This document shows, piece after piece, positions 43,491 to 51,943 of a stretch of 64,000 nucleotides of DNA; positions within the stretch are counted from its first letter, which is position 1, and each line of letters starts with the position of its first letter. The position numbers and the translations under genes were made by a program. Source of the stretch: Bradyrhizobium guangxiense (GTDB lineage Bacteria > Pseudomonadota > Alphaproteobacteria > Rhizobiales > Xanthobacteraceae); the NCBI RefSeq assembly GCF_004114915.1, contig NZ_CP022219.1:2696501-2760500 (forward strand), given 5' to 3'. The notes beneath the pieces are model-generated. The model saw only the letters and a list, made by a program, of their open reading frames with translations, made no database searches and was not told where the DNA came from.

Positions 43491-44450
43491 ATGACGGCAG
43501 CATTCACATTTCCGGGACAGGGGTCCCAGGCGGTCGGCATGGGCAAGGCCTTGGCCGACGCCTTTCCGGTCGCGCGCGCCGTGTTCGACGAGGTCGATGC
43601 CGCGCTGTCCGAGAAGCTGACGGCGGTGATCTGGGATGGTCCGGCCGAAACCCTGCAGCTCACCGAAAATGCCCAGCCGGCGCTGATGGCGGTGTCTGTC
43701 GCCACCCTGCGCGTGCTGGAGGCCGAGGCTGGTTTTTCCGTGGGACGGGACGCGGCCTTCGTCGCCGGCCACTCGCTCGGTGAATATTCGGCGCTGGCCG
43801 CCGCCGGCAGCCTGACGGTCTCGGATACCGCCCGCCTGCTTCGCACCCGCGGTCTCGCAATGCAAAAGGCCGTCCCGGTTGGCGCTGGCGCAATGGCCGC
43901 GCTGCTCGGGCTCGACTATGAGGCCGCCATGGAGGTGGCCAATGAGGCGGCGCAGGGGCAGGTCTGCCAGGCCGCGAACGACAATGGCGGCGGCCAGGTC
44001 GTCGTCTCCGGCGACAAGGCCGCGGTTGATCGCGCCGTCGAGATCGCCAAGACCAAGGGCGCCAAGCGCGCGATGCTGCTGCCGGTGTCCGCCCCGTTCC
44101 ATTGCAAGCTGATGCAGCCTGCCGCCGACGCCATGGCCGAAGCGCTGTCGAAGGTCACTATCAAGGCGCCGGCCGCGCCGCTGGTGTCGAACGTGCTGGC
44201 GAGCGCCATCACCGATCCCGACGAGATCCGACGCCGCCTGGTCGAGCAGGTCACGGGAACGGTGCGCTGGCGCGAGTCGGTTGCCTATATGGCAGGGCAG
44301 GGCGTCACCCGTTTCTTCGAGATCGGCGCCGGCAAGGTGCTGACCGGTCTCGTCAAGCGCATTGCGGACGGCGCCGTCGGCATTGCCGTCGGCGGTCCCA
44401 ACGACATTGCCGCCGCCAAAGAAGCCTTGGCCGCCGCGAAGCAGGGGTGA
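43491..44450 (+). CDS. fabD: Malonyl-CoA:ACP transacylase
   Basis: FabD charges ACP with malonate for fatty-acid elongation. The 319-residue product has FPGQGSQ at 7-13, the nucleophile Ser in GHSLGEYSALAAAG near 91 and catalytic His in PVSAPFHCKLM near 203. ATG 43491 follows GGGAG. It heads fabD-fabG-acpP-fabF, all on the plus strand. Confidence 0.97.
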   Translation: MTAAFTFPGQGSQAVGMGKALADAFPVARAVFDEVDAALSEKLTAVIWDGPAETLQLTENAQPALMAVSVATLRVLEAEAGFSVGRDAAFVAGHSLGEYSALAAAGSLTVSDTARLLRTRGLAMQKAVPVGAGAMAALLGLDYEAAMEVANEAAQGQVCQAANDNGGGQVVVSGDKAAVDRAVEIAKTKGAKRAMLLPVSAPFHCKLMQPAADAMAEALSKVTIKAPAAPLVSNVLASAITDPDEIRRRLVEQVTGTVRWRESVAYMAGQGVTRFFEIGAGKVLTGLVKRIADGAVGIAVGGPNDIAAAKEALAAAKQG

Positions 44451-44460
44451 GGAGTTATCG

Positions 44461-45198
44461 ATGTTCGATCTGACTGGCAAAAAGGCGCTCGTCACCGGCG
44501 CGACCGGCGGCATCGGCGGCGCGATCGCGCAGGCGCTGCATGCGCAGGGCGCGACCGTTGCGATTTCGGGAACGCGCAAGGAAGTGCTGGATGAGCTCGC
44601 CGGCAAGCTTGGCGAACGCGTCTTTGTGCTGCCGTGCAATCTCTCCAAGGCCGACGAGGTCGAAGCGCTGGTGCCGGCGGCGGAAGCCGCGATGGGCCAG
44701 GTCGACATCCTCATCGCCAATGCCGGCATCACCCGCGACAATCTCTTCGTGCAGCTGCGTGACGAGGATTGGGAGGAGGTCATCAACGTCAACTTGACCG
44801 CGACCTTCCGCCTGGCACGCGCCGCCACCAAGCTGATGATGCGCAAACGCTTCGGCCGCATCATCGCCATCACCTCGATCGTCGGCGTCACCGGCAATCC
44901 GGGGCAGGGCAACTACACCGCGTCGAAGGCGGGCCTGATCGGCATGATCAAGACGCTGGGCGCCGAATACGCCAAGCGCGGCGTGACCGCGAACTGCATC
45001 GCGCCTGGCTTCATCAAGACGCCGATGACCGACGCGCTCAACGACAAGCAGCGCGAAACGATTCTGGCCAAGGTTCCGGCTGCGCGTTTGGGGACGCCGG
45101 AGGACATCGCGGCGGCCGCTGTGTACCTGAGTTCGAACGAAGCGGCCTACGTCACCGGCCAGACCATCCACGTCAACGGCGGCATGGCCATGATCTGA
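44461..45198 (+). CDS. fabG: 3-oxoacyl-ACP reductase
   Basis: A 245-residue NADPH-dependent SDR: TGATGGIGGAIA near 12, IANAGITRDN near 86, catalytic Ser in ITSIVGVTGN and YTASK near 151, and the FabG-type C terminus YVTGQTIHVNGGMAMI. ATG 44461 lies 10 bases after fabD with GAGGAG before it. The longer upstream frame lies within fabD. Confidence 0.97.
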   Translation: MFDLTGKKALVTGATGGIGGAIAQALHAQGATVAISGTRKEVLDELAGKLGERVFVLPCNLSKADEVEALVPAAEAAMGQVDILIANAGITRDNLFVQLRDEDWEEVINVNLTATFRLARAATKLMMRKRFGRIIAITSIVGVTGNPGQGNYTASKAGLIGMIKTLGAEYAKRGVTANCIAPGFIKTPMTDALNDKQRETILAKVPAARLGTPEDIAAAAVYLSSNEAAYVTGQTIHVNGGMAMI

Positions 45199-45513
45199 AG
45201 CCTTCGTTCCGCACTGCCCACATGGGCGGTGCGGGATGCGGCAAACGGCCGTTTTCGGAGCGAAATGAGGCTTGTAGTCAAGGCAGTTGAAGTGTGATAA
45301 CCGGACCCTCAACGGATGGGCAAAGAACGCCATTGCAGGTTTTTGAAACCCTGTATATTGGCGATGCGGAGCCTTGGCCGTCGTTCGCCGGGCCCTGTAT
45401 CGGTTAAGATGGGGCCAAATCAAAGTTCGTAAGCGAAGGCAAAGTAACACGACCACGACGGCTCGTATCGTCCCGGGGGGTCGGGTCTACAGGGAACAAC
45501 ACGAGGTTAAGCA
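45199..45513. other. fabG-acpP intergenic region
   Basis: 315 bases without a gene. A hairpin with 12-base arms CCGCACTGCCCA and TGGGCGGTGCGG (one G-U pair) sits at 45209-45234, just past fabG. It may attenuate readthrough. The rest should hold the strong acpP promoter and leader; I cannot pick the -10 with confidence. Confidence 0.5.
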
Positions 45514-45753
45514 ATGAGTGACATTGGCGAGCGGGTTAAGAAGATCGTGGTCGAACACCTTGGTGTTGAACCCGAGAAGGTTGTCGACGCTGCGAGCTTC
45601 ATCGACGACCTCGGCGCCGACAGTCTGGACACCGTCGAGCTGGTGATGGCGTTCGAAGAGGAATTCGGTTGCGAGATTCCGGACGACGCCGCGGAAACGA
45701 TTCTCACCGTCGGCGATGCCACGAAGTTTCTCGAGAAGAACGCGAAGAGCTAA
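45514..45753 (+). CDS. acpP: Acyl carrier protein
   Basis: A 79-residue acidic carrier protein with the phosphopantetheine Ser in [18 protein letters not shown] (near 37). It carries growing chains for fatty-acid, lipid A and other syntheses. ATG 45514 is preceded by an AGG-type site. A hairpin with a T-rich end follows. Confidence 0.98.
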   Translation: MSDIGERVKKIVVEHLGVEPEKVVDAASFIDDLGADSLDTVELVMAFEEEFGCEIPDDAAETILTVGDATKFLEKNAKS

Positions 45754-45781
45754 GGCTCTTCATTTTCGCGGGGACAACATT

Positions 45782-45828
45782 GAAACCGGACGGGCCGCTT
45801 GCCAGCGGTCAGCCGGTTTCTTGTTATT
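45782..45828 (+). terminator. Terminator/attenuator between acpP and fabF
   Basis: Arms GAAACCGG and CCGGTTTC, with a nested CCGC/GCGG stem, are followed by TTGTTATT. It explains how acpP can be expressed far above fabF. Confidence 0.6.
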
Positions 45829-45861
45829 GGCCGTGAATCTTTCGATGCGGAGTTTTCGGAT

Positions 45862-47127
45862 ATGAGGCGGGTTGTCGTCACGGGTCTCGGCATGGTCTCG
45901 CCACTCGGCTGCGGCGTCGAGCCGACCTGGAAGCGCATCCTCAACGGCGAAAGCGGTGCGCGCAGGATCGAGAGCTTCGATGTCTCCGATCTCCAGACCA
46001 AGATCGCCTGCACGGTCGTGCGCGGCGACGGCTCCAACGACACCTTCAATCCCGACAAATGGATGGAACCGAAGGACCAGCGCAAGGTCGACGACTTCAT
46101 CATCTTCGGCATGGCCGCGGCCGGCCAGGCGCTCGACGACGCCAACTGGCACCCCGAGACCGAAGAGGACAAGTGCGCCATCGGCACCATGATTGGGTCC
46201 GGCATCGGCGGCCTCAACGGCATTGCCGACACCGCGATCCTCCTGAAGGAGCGCGGACCGCGCCGGGTGTCGCCGTTCTTCATTCCCGGCCGCCTGATCA
46301 ATCTCGCCTCCGGCTACGTCTCGATCGCGCACGGGCTGAAGGGACCGAACCATTCGGTGGTCACGGCCTGCTCGACCGGCGCGCACGCGGTCGGCGATGC
46401 CGCGCGCCTGATCGCGCTCGGCGATGCCGATGTGATGGTCGCGGGCGGTGCGGAATCGCCGATCAGCCGCATCGGCATTGCCGGCTTCAACGCCGCGCGT
46501 GCGCTCTCGACCGGCTTCAACGAGACGCCCGAGAAGGCCTCGCGCCCCTACGACAAGGACCGCGACGGCTTTGTCATGGGCGAGGGGGCTGGCGTTCTGG
46601 TGCTCGAGGAGCTCGAGCACGCGCAGCGTCGCGGCGCCAGAATCTACGCCGAGGTGATCGGCTACGGTCTGTCGGGCGATGCCTATCACATCACGTCGCC
46701 GTCGCCCGATGGCGATGGCGGTTTCCGCAGCATGTCGGCCGCGCTGAAGCGTGCCGGCCTGACGCCGTTCGATCTCGACTACATCAACGCGCACGGCACC
46801 TCGACACCGCTCGGCGATGAAATCGAGCTCGGTGCAGTCGAGCGTCTGCTCGGCAATGCTGCCTCCAAGGTTGCGATGTCCTCGACCAAATCGTCGACGG
46901 GTCATCTGCTCGGCGCGGCCGGTGCGATCGAGGCGATCTTCGCCATTCTCGCGATTCGCGATAATGTCGTTCCGCCGACGATCAATCTCGACAATCCGTC
47001 GGTCGAGACTGCGATCGATCTGGTGCCGCACACGCCGAAGAAGCGAGAGGTCAACGTCGCCTTGTCGAACTCTTTTGGTTTTGGCGGCACCAATGCGTCG
47101 GTGATCGTCCGGCGCTTCACCAATTAG
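45862..47127 (+). CDS. fabF: 3-oxoacyl-ACP synthase II
   Basis: A 421-residue condensing enzyme with catalytic Cys in TACSTGAHAVG near 169, and His residues in NAHGTSTPLGD near 310 and STGHLLGAAG near 347. ATG 45862 follows GGAG and gives the standard MRRVVVTGLGMVSPLG start; the frame extends upstream without similarity. It completes the fabDG-acpP-fabF set. Confidence 0.97.
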   Translation: MRRVVVTGLGMVSPLGCGVEPTWKRILNGESGARRIESFDVSDLQTKIACTVVRGDGSNDTFNPDKWMEPKDQRKVDDFIIFGMAAAGQALDDANWHPETEEDKCAIGTMIGSGIGGLNGIADTAILLKERGPRRVSPFFIPGRLINLASGYVSIAHGLKGPNHSVVTACSTGAHAVGDAARLIALGDADVMVAGGAESPISRIGIAGFNAARALSTGFNETPEKASRPYDKDRDGFVMGEGAGVLVLEELEHAQRRGARIYAEVIGYGLSGDAYHITSPSPDGDGGFRSMSAALKRAGLTPFDLDYINAHGTSTPLGDEIELGAVERLLGNAASKVAMSSTKSSTGHLLGAAGAIEAIFAILAIRDNVVPPTINLDNPSVETAIDLVPHTPKKREVNVALSNSFGFGGTNASVIVRRFTN

Positions 47128-47250
47128 TTTGTGTTTGAGACGAATCCACCGTTTTGCCGTATTCGGCGATAGTCATGGAAGTGGGCGTGCATTTGGCCTG
47201 GCAAGCGATTGTCGGGTCGCTATTGAACCGGCAGGATTCAGGTTGCTTCG

Positions 47251-48525
47251 ATGAGTGAAAGGCCGCCCATTTCCCCCCGGAGTCCGCGGGCAGCGCTGGA
47301 GCCCGAGCAGCTCCCGCCGCCGCCGAAGCGATCGGACCGCGCGCGCAATCCGTTGGTGGTCGTCGGCAACGCCATCATCACCCTTCTGCTGATCGCCATG
47401 CTCGGCGCCGGCGGGGTCTATTATTACGGCCGGCAGGTGCTCGAGGCGCCGGGGCCGCTGAAGGAAGACAAGATCGTCAACATCCCGCAGCGTGCGGGCA
47501 AGCGTGACATCGCCGAGACGCTGAACCGGGAAGGCGTGACCGACGTCAATCCCTGGGTGTTCATCGCCAGCGTTGCCGCGTTGAAGGCGAGCTCGGATCT
47601 CAAGCCGGGTGAATATGCGTTCCAGAAGAGCGCCTCGCTCCGCGACGTCATCGCCACCATCGTCGAGGGCAAGGTGGTGCAGCATGCCGTCACGATTCCG
47701 GAAGGCCTGACCTCCGAGCAGATCGTGGCGCGCCTGTCCGACAACGACATCTTCACCGGCAGCGTGCGCGAGCTGCCGCGCGAGGGCACGCTGTTGCCGG
47801 AGACCTACAAGTTCCCGCGTGGCACGCCGCGCGAGCAGGTGATCCAGCGCATGCAGCAGGCGCACAAGCGTGTGCTCGCCGAGATCTGGGAGCGGCGCAA
47901 CCAGGACATTCCGGTCAAGACGCCGGAGCAGCTGGTGACGCTGGCCTCGATCGTGGAAAAGGAGACCGGCAAGCCCGACGAGCGCAGTCGCGTCGCTGCG
48001 GTGTTCGTCAACCGCCTGAAACAGCGGATCAAGCTGCAGTCCGATCCGACCATCATCTATGGCCTCGTCGGCGGCAAGGGCACGCTCGGCCGGCCGATCA
48101 AGCGCAGCGAGATCACGCAGCCTTCGCCCTACAATACCTATGTGATCGAGGGCCTGCCGCCGGGGCCGATCTCCAATCCCGGCCGAGCCTCGCTGGAGGC
48201 TGCCGCCAATCCGGCCCGCACCCGCGACCTCTATTTCGTCGCCGACGGCACCGGCGGGCATGCCTTCACCGAGACCTACGACGCGCACCAGAAAAACGTC
48301 GCCAAGCTGCGCGCGATGGAAAAGCAGATCCAGAACGACACGGTCGAGCCGGCCGAGGAGGCGCAGCCGCCAGCTGCCGCCGCGCCCGGGGCCACCGATA
48401 CGCCGACCGCGACAACGCCGGCCCGGCCCAATCAGCAGAAGAAGCCCCCGGCCGCGCGCCCCGCAAATCCGGCACCGGCGCGGCAGGGCGCGGTGCAACC
48501 CTCGCCGCCGGTGGTCCAGCGCTAG
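47251..48525 (+). CDS. mltG: Endolytic murein transglycosylase
   Basis: MltG cleaves nascent glycan strands and sets their length. The 424-residue product has a cytoplasmic Pro-rich N terminus, one membrane helix (near 38-58), a LysM-like region and the catalytic YceG domain with Glu in LASIVEKETGKPDERS near 232. QSDPTIIYG and PYNTYVIEGLPPGPISNPG complete the signature. A long Pro/Ala tail (after about 370) is unusual for E. coli MltG but common in rhizobia. Confidence 0.95.
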   Translation: MSERPPISPRSPRAALEPEQLPPPPKRSDRARNPLVVVGNAIITLLLIAMLGAGGVYYYGRQVLEAPGPLKEDKIVNIPQRAGKRDIAETLNREGVTDVNPWVFIASVAALKASSDLKPGEYAFQKSASLRDVIATIVEGKVVQHAVTIPEGLTSEQIVARLSDNDIFTGSVRELPREGTLLPETYKFPRGTPREQVIQRMQQAHKRVLAEIWERRNQDIPVKTPEQLVTLASIVEKETGKPDERSRVAAVFVNRLKQRIKLQSDPTIIYGLVGGKGTLGRPIKRSEITQPSPYNTYVIEGLPPGPISNPGRASLEAAANPARTRDLYFVADGTGGHAFTETYDAHQKNVAKLRAMEKQIQNDTVEPAEEAQPPAAAAPGATDTPTATTPARPNQQKKPPAARPANPAPARQGAVQPSPPVVQR

Positions 48526-48640
48526 GCGCGTTGCAGACCTGCTTGCGGGACTTTGCGGATTCCACTTTCCTGCAAAATAGTCTTAAGATTCGCGTGGCTT
48601 GATGCCTCGCGAATCCCGTGTTTCTGGAGAATTTGACCTG

Positions 48641-49528
48641 ATGGCGCTGTCGTCCATGACCGGCTTTGCGAGATGCCACGGTGCAAGCGGGCCGTACACG
48701 TTCGAGTGGGAATTGAAGTCGGTCAACGCCAAGGGCTTTGACCTCAGGGTGCGGCTGCCGCAAGGGTTCGACGAGCTCGAGGCCCACGCCAAGAAGCGCG
48801 CCGGCGAGCTTTTGTCGCGCGGCACCGTCTACGCCAATCTCAACGTCAAGCGCACCAACGCGGCCGCCACGGTCCGCGTCAACGAGGACGTGCTCAACGC
48901 CGTCCTGAAGGCGGCCGCGCTGATCTCCGGCAAGGTCGACGCGGTCGCGCCCAGCATCGACGGCCTGCTCGCCATCAAGGGGGTTGTCGAGGTCGCCGAG
49001 CCCGAGGGCGACGAGGAGGAGGACAAGGCCGCGCGCGCCGCTGCCGCCGAGGCCTTCGACAAGGCGCTCGACGAGCTCGTCGCGATGCGCAAGCGCGAGG
49101 GCACTTCGCTCGGCCAGATCCTGACCCAGCGGGTGGACGAGATCGAGCAGCTGGCGAAAAAGGCGGAAGCCGCCCCCGGCCGCAAGCCCGAGGCGATCAA
49201 GGCGAGACTCGCCGAGCAGATCGCGACGCTGCTCGACACCTCCGACCGCTTCGATTCCGACCGCCTGATGCAGGAAGCGATCCTGATCGCCACCAAGGCC
49301 GACATCCGCGAGGAGCTCGACCGCATCGCCTCCCACATCGCGCAGGCGCGCGAGCTGATCGGCAAGGGCGGCCCGATCGGCCGCAAGCTCGACTTCCTGG
49401 CGCAGGAGTTTCACCGCGAGGTCAACACCTGCTGCTCGAAGTCGAACGACATCGAGCTGACCAATACGGGCCTCGCCATGAAGAACGTGGTCGAGCAGTT
49501 CCGCGAGCAGGTCCAGAATTTGGAGTGA
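48641..49528 (+). CDS. YicC-family endoribonuclease/stress protein
   Basis: A 295-residue YicC/YloC protein: N-terminal SSMTGFARC and LKSVNAKGFDLRVRLP, and C-terminal REELDRIASHIAQARELI then GRKLDFLAQEFHREVNTCCS. E. coli YicC is an endoribonuclease acting on small RNAs. ATG 48641 matches the family; the open frame extends a few codons upstream from TTG 48599. It sits directly before gmk, the standard yicC-gmk pair. Confidence 0.93.
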   Translation: MALSSMTGFARCHGASGPYTFEWELKSVNAKGFDLRVRLPQGFDELEAHAKKRAGELLSRGTVYANLNVKRTNAAATVRVNEDVLNAVLKAAALISGKVDAVAPSIDGLLAIKGVVEVAEPEGDEEEDKAARAAAAEAFDKALDELVAMRKREGTSLGQILTQRVDEIEQLAKKAEAAPGRKPEAIKARLAEQIATLLDTSDRFDSDRLMQEAILIATKADIREELDRIASHIAQARELIGKGGPIGRKLDFLAQEFHREVNTCCSKSNDIELTNTGLAMKNVVEQFREQVQNLE

Positions 49529-49531
49529 TCG

Positions 49532-50191
49532 ATGACGACGGGCGGTCACGGAACTGACGGTGTCGAGCGGCGTGGATTGATGTTCGTGCTGTCCTCGCCC
49601 TCGGGCGCAGGCAAGACGACGCTGTCGCGGATGTTGATTGCAGAGACACCAGGTCTCCAGATGTCAGTCTCAGCGACAACGCGCCCAATGCGGCCGGGTG
49701 AGGTCGAGGGTAAGGACTACTTCTTCGTCGATCAGAAACGTTTCGAGCTTATGGTCGAGAACGGCGAGTTGCTTGAATGGGCGCATGTGTTCGGAAACCG
49801 ATATGGCACGCCGCGCGGTCCAGTCGAAGCCGCGCTAGCCTCTGGTAGGGACGTACTGTTTGACATCGACTGGCAGGGGACCCAGCAGCTTCGAGATCGC
49901 TCAGGAAAGGACGTCGTCAGCGTATTTATTTTGCCACCATCTGTCGCCGCTCTTGAGCAGCGATTGCACACCCGCGCCCAAGATTCAGACGAAGTTATTC
50001 GTGGGCGGATGAAAAAGGCCGGCGACGAGATGAGCCATTTCGACGCCTATGACTACATTGTCGTCAACGACAACATAGGCATTGCCTTTGAAGCCGTACG
50101 ATCAATCCTCCGAGCGGAACAGCTCAAGCGCGAACGCCAGGTCGGTCTTGAGGGCTTCGTGCGAGGACTGCGGAATCAGCTAGAGAAGTAG
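49532..50191 (+). CDS. gmk: Guanylate kinase
   Basis: GMP/dGMP kinase, 219 residues: P-loop SSPSGAGKTT near 21-30, GMP-binding SVSATTRPMRPGEVEGKDYF near 45-64 and FDIDWQGTQQL near 109. All functional motifs are intact. From about base 49640 to the stop the codons often end in A or T (for example ATT, CCA, TCA, CTT, CGA), unlike the first 35 codons and all neighbours. This suggests that most of the gene was replaced by DNA of another origin. Its 3' end overlaps an opposing gene. Confidence 0.95.
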   Translation: MTTGGHGTDGVERRGLMFVLSSPSGAGKTTLSRMLIAETPGLQMSVSATTRPMRPGEVEGKDYFFVDQKRFELMVENGELLEWAHVFGNRYGTPRGPVEAALASGRDVLFDIDWQGTQQLRDRSGKDVVSVFILPPSVAALEQRLHTRAQDSDEVIRGRMKKAGDEMSHFDAYDYIVVNDNIGIAFEAVRSILRAEQLKRERQVGLEGFVRGLRNQLEK

Positions 50192-51272
50192 TAGGCTGCG
50201 GCAGCCGCGGCCCTTGCTTCCCCAGCCGTTCCAGCATCGCGGTGATCACGTCGACGTCGACGGCGTCCTCGACCTGCATATCCTCGTTGCGACGGTCGTC
50301 ATCCCGAGCGACCGGCTTTTCGTCGTCGGTCTCCTTGGCGGCGTTCCGCGGCGGCGAGGCTTCGATCTCGAACTGTCCGTTGAAGATGTCAGCCTTGCCG
50401 ACCTCTGCGGCCGCGTTGCGAATGACGGCGGATCGGGGCGCGATCCTGCCGATCTCCTTGGTGGACGCGGCGAGTTGCGCGGTCTGCGGTCGTAGTTCAT
50501 CGAAGTCGATGGGGGCCGGCTGCGCGCGCGCTGTGGCGGCGGCAGTCGCACCGAGCCAGGGTGCGCGGCTTCCGTCGTGGTCCTGCGGCGACCAATCGTC
50601 CCAATGCCCGCGGCGGTCGGCGGTCTGGACGCGGACGCGTCCGCCGGCGAACCGGTAGATGATGCTGGCGAGGATGCCCGCGAGCGCCAGCGCGCCGCCG
50701 ATCACGAGCATCAGCATCTGCAGCGAGCCGCTGGACTTGTCGCTCGTGCCTTCGGCGGCGGGCGCGAGCGGGGCAGGGGATTTTGACGGTTTCGCGTTCG
50801 GCTGCGCGGCGACTGCGACCGTGGTTGGCTCCGGCTGTTGCGCGTTGGTCTCGGCGACGCTGCTCGGCGGCTGCGGCGCGACCGCGGGCGCATTCGCTGT
50901 AGCCGGCGCCGTCACGTTCCGCGTGCCAAGTGCGGCATTCGTCTGCGGCGCGATATATTCGGCGCGCGCGTCTTGCACTGCCTGCGACGGTGCTGCATCC
51001 GCCTCGGAGGCGTCGGTCGTTGCTTGCGCGGTCTGGGAGGCTTTGCCGCCGGCGGCGCGCAGGTACCAGCACTGTCGCTTGGTCGTGCGCTCAAGGCGAT
51101 AGAACCAGTGCTGGCCCTGCGGCGCGGCGCCCTTCGGCGTGGCCAGGCATTCAGCAGCCGGGCTGGCCGTGCCCGATGCGGTCGGCGCGTTCTGCGACAC
51201 GGCGGCCAGCGGCGCGCCGGCAATGACGCTGCCAACCAGCGCGGATACGAACTTTGCGGTGCGGTTGCCCAT
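50124..51272 (-). CDS. Exported membrane-anchored protein of unknown function
   Basis: A 382-residue protein; ATG 51272 follows GGGAG at good spacing. It has a signal peptide (to about AAVSQ), a short region with two Cys and aromatic residues (GQHWFYRLERTTKRQCWYLR, near 55-75), a Pro/Ala linker, one membrane helix near 190-210 and a charged cytoplasmic tail. The HWFYR/CWY segment recurs in rhizobial exported proteins of unknown function. Its last 22 codons run antisense through the end of gmk, where the DNA composition changes, so the native C terminus may have been lost. Confidence 0.7.
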   Translation of the reverse strand: MGNRTAKFVSALVGSVIAGAPLAAVSQNAPTASGTASPAAECLATPKGAAPQGQHWFYRLERTTKRQCWYLRAAGGKASQTAQATTDASEADAAPSQAVQDARAEYIAPQTNAALGTRNVTAPATANAPAVAPQPPSSVAETNAQQPEPTTVAVAAQPNAKPSKSPAPLAPAAEGTSDKSSGSLQMLMLVIGGALALAGILASIIYRFAGGRVRVQTADRRGHWDDWSPQDHDGSRAPWLGATAAATARAQPAPIDFDELRPQTAQLAASTKEIGRIAPRSAVIRNAAAEVGKADIFNGQFEIEASPPRNAAKETDDEKPVARDDDRRNEDMQVEDAVDVDVITAMLERLGKQGPRLPQPTTSLADSAVLARSPQDRPGVRA

Positions 51273-51423
51273 CCTGGTCTCCCGGTTACGCATGACGCAA
51301 CTCTCAACCACCCTTTGTCATCAAAGACTTGGGTGGCAATGAGCCGCAAATCCGGAGAGGATGTGGCTTGAATTGGGCCTGCACGATGTTCGTTCCGCAG
51401 CGAAATCGGGCGTCTTGGCGGCG

Positions 51424-51918
51424 CTATTGTTTCGTCGAACTCCAGGTTCCGCCACAGCCGTCCGAGCGGCGCCAGGTTCCGGACCCGCTGCGTGCGCCGA
51501 GATGGCCGGCGCCCGTGAAGGTCACACCGTCGCCTTGACCGACGGTGCTAACCGCGCCGCTCGCGCTGACCGTGCCGCTGACGCCCTGGCCGATGACCTT
51601 GCCCGAGGAGACCACGACCGCGCCGGACGTGGTGCCGCCGCAGCCGATGCTGGTGACCACCCAGGCGCCGTCAAAGCTGCCGCCGCCACCTCCGCCGCCG
51701 CCTCGCCGCGACGACGAGCGCGATTCCTCCGCCGGCTTGCTCCGTCGCGCAGAGGGAGCGGGCTCGGCCGAGCGGTCCGAACGCGAGCCCGACAGCGATT
51801 TCTCGTCATTTCCGATCGAGCCGCCGGCGCTGCCGGACTGGGCCAAGGCGCAAGATACGGCGAGGGGAGCGGTGAGGAGGACGGCAACGGCAATCGTACG
51901 GACGACGGCAACGGGCAT
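51424..51918 (-). CDS. Small exported Gly/Ser-rich beta protein, partner of the caspase-like gene
   Basis: A 164-residue protein with signal peptide (to about ALA-QS), a Ser/Arg/Gly linker with a run of eight Gly (near 75) and a C-terminal domain of about 80 residues (FDGAWVVTSIGCGGTTSG to DGCGGTWSSTKQ). That domain looks like a small beta-barrel with paired CGG motifs, similar to other rhizobial exported domains. It starts 25 bases after the caspase-like gene on the same strand. Function unknown. Confidence 0.7.
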   Translation of the reverse strand: MPVAVVRTIAVAVLLTAPLAVSCALAQSGSAGGSIGNDEKSLSGSRSDRSAEPAPSARRSKPAEESRSSSRRGGGGGGGGSFDGAWVVTSIGCGGTTSGAVVVSSGKVIGQGVSGTVSASGAVSTVGQGDGVTFTGAGHLGARSGSGTWRRSDGCGGTWSSTKQ

Positions 51919-51943
51919 GCGCAAACATCCAAATGAAAAGGGA

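Noticed and set aside
43182..44912. A 576-codon minus-strand frame across fabD and fabG
   Set aside because: Shadow of two clearly identified fatty-acid synthesis genes; low-complexity composition without motifs.
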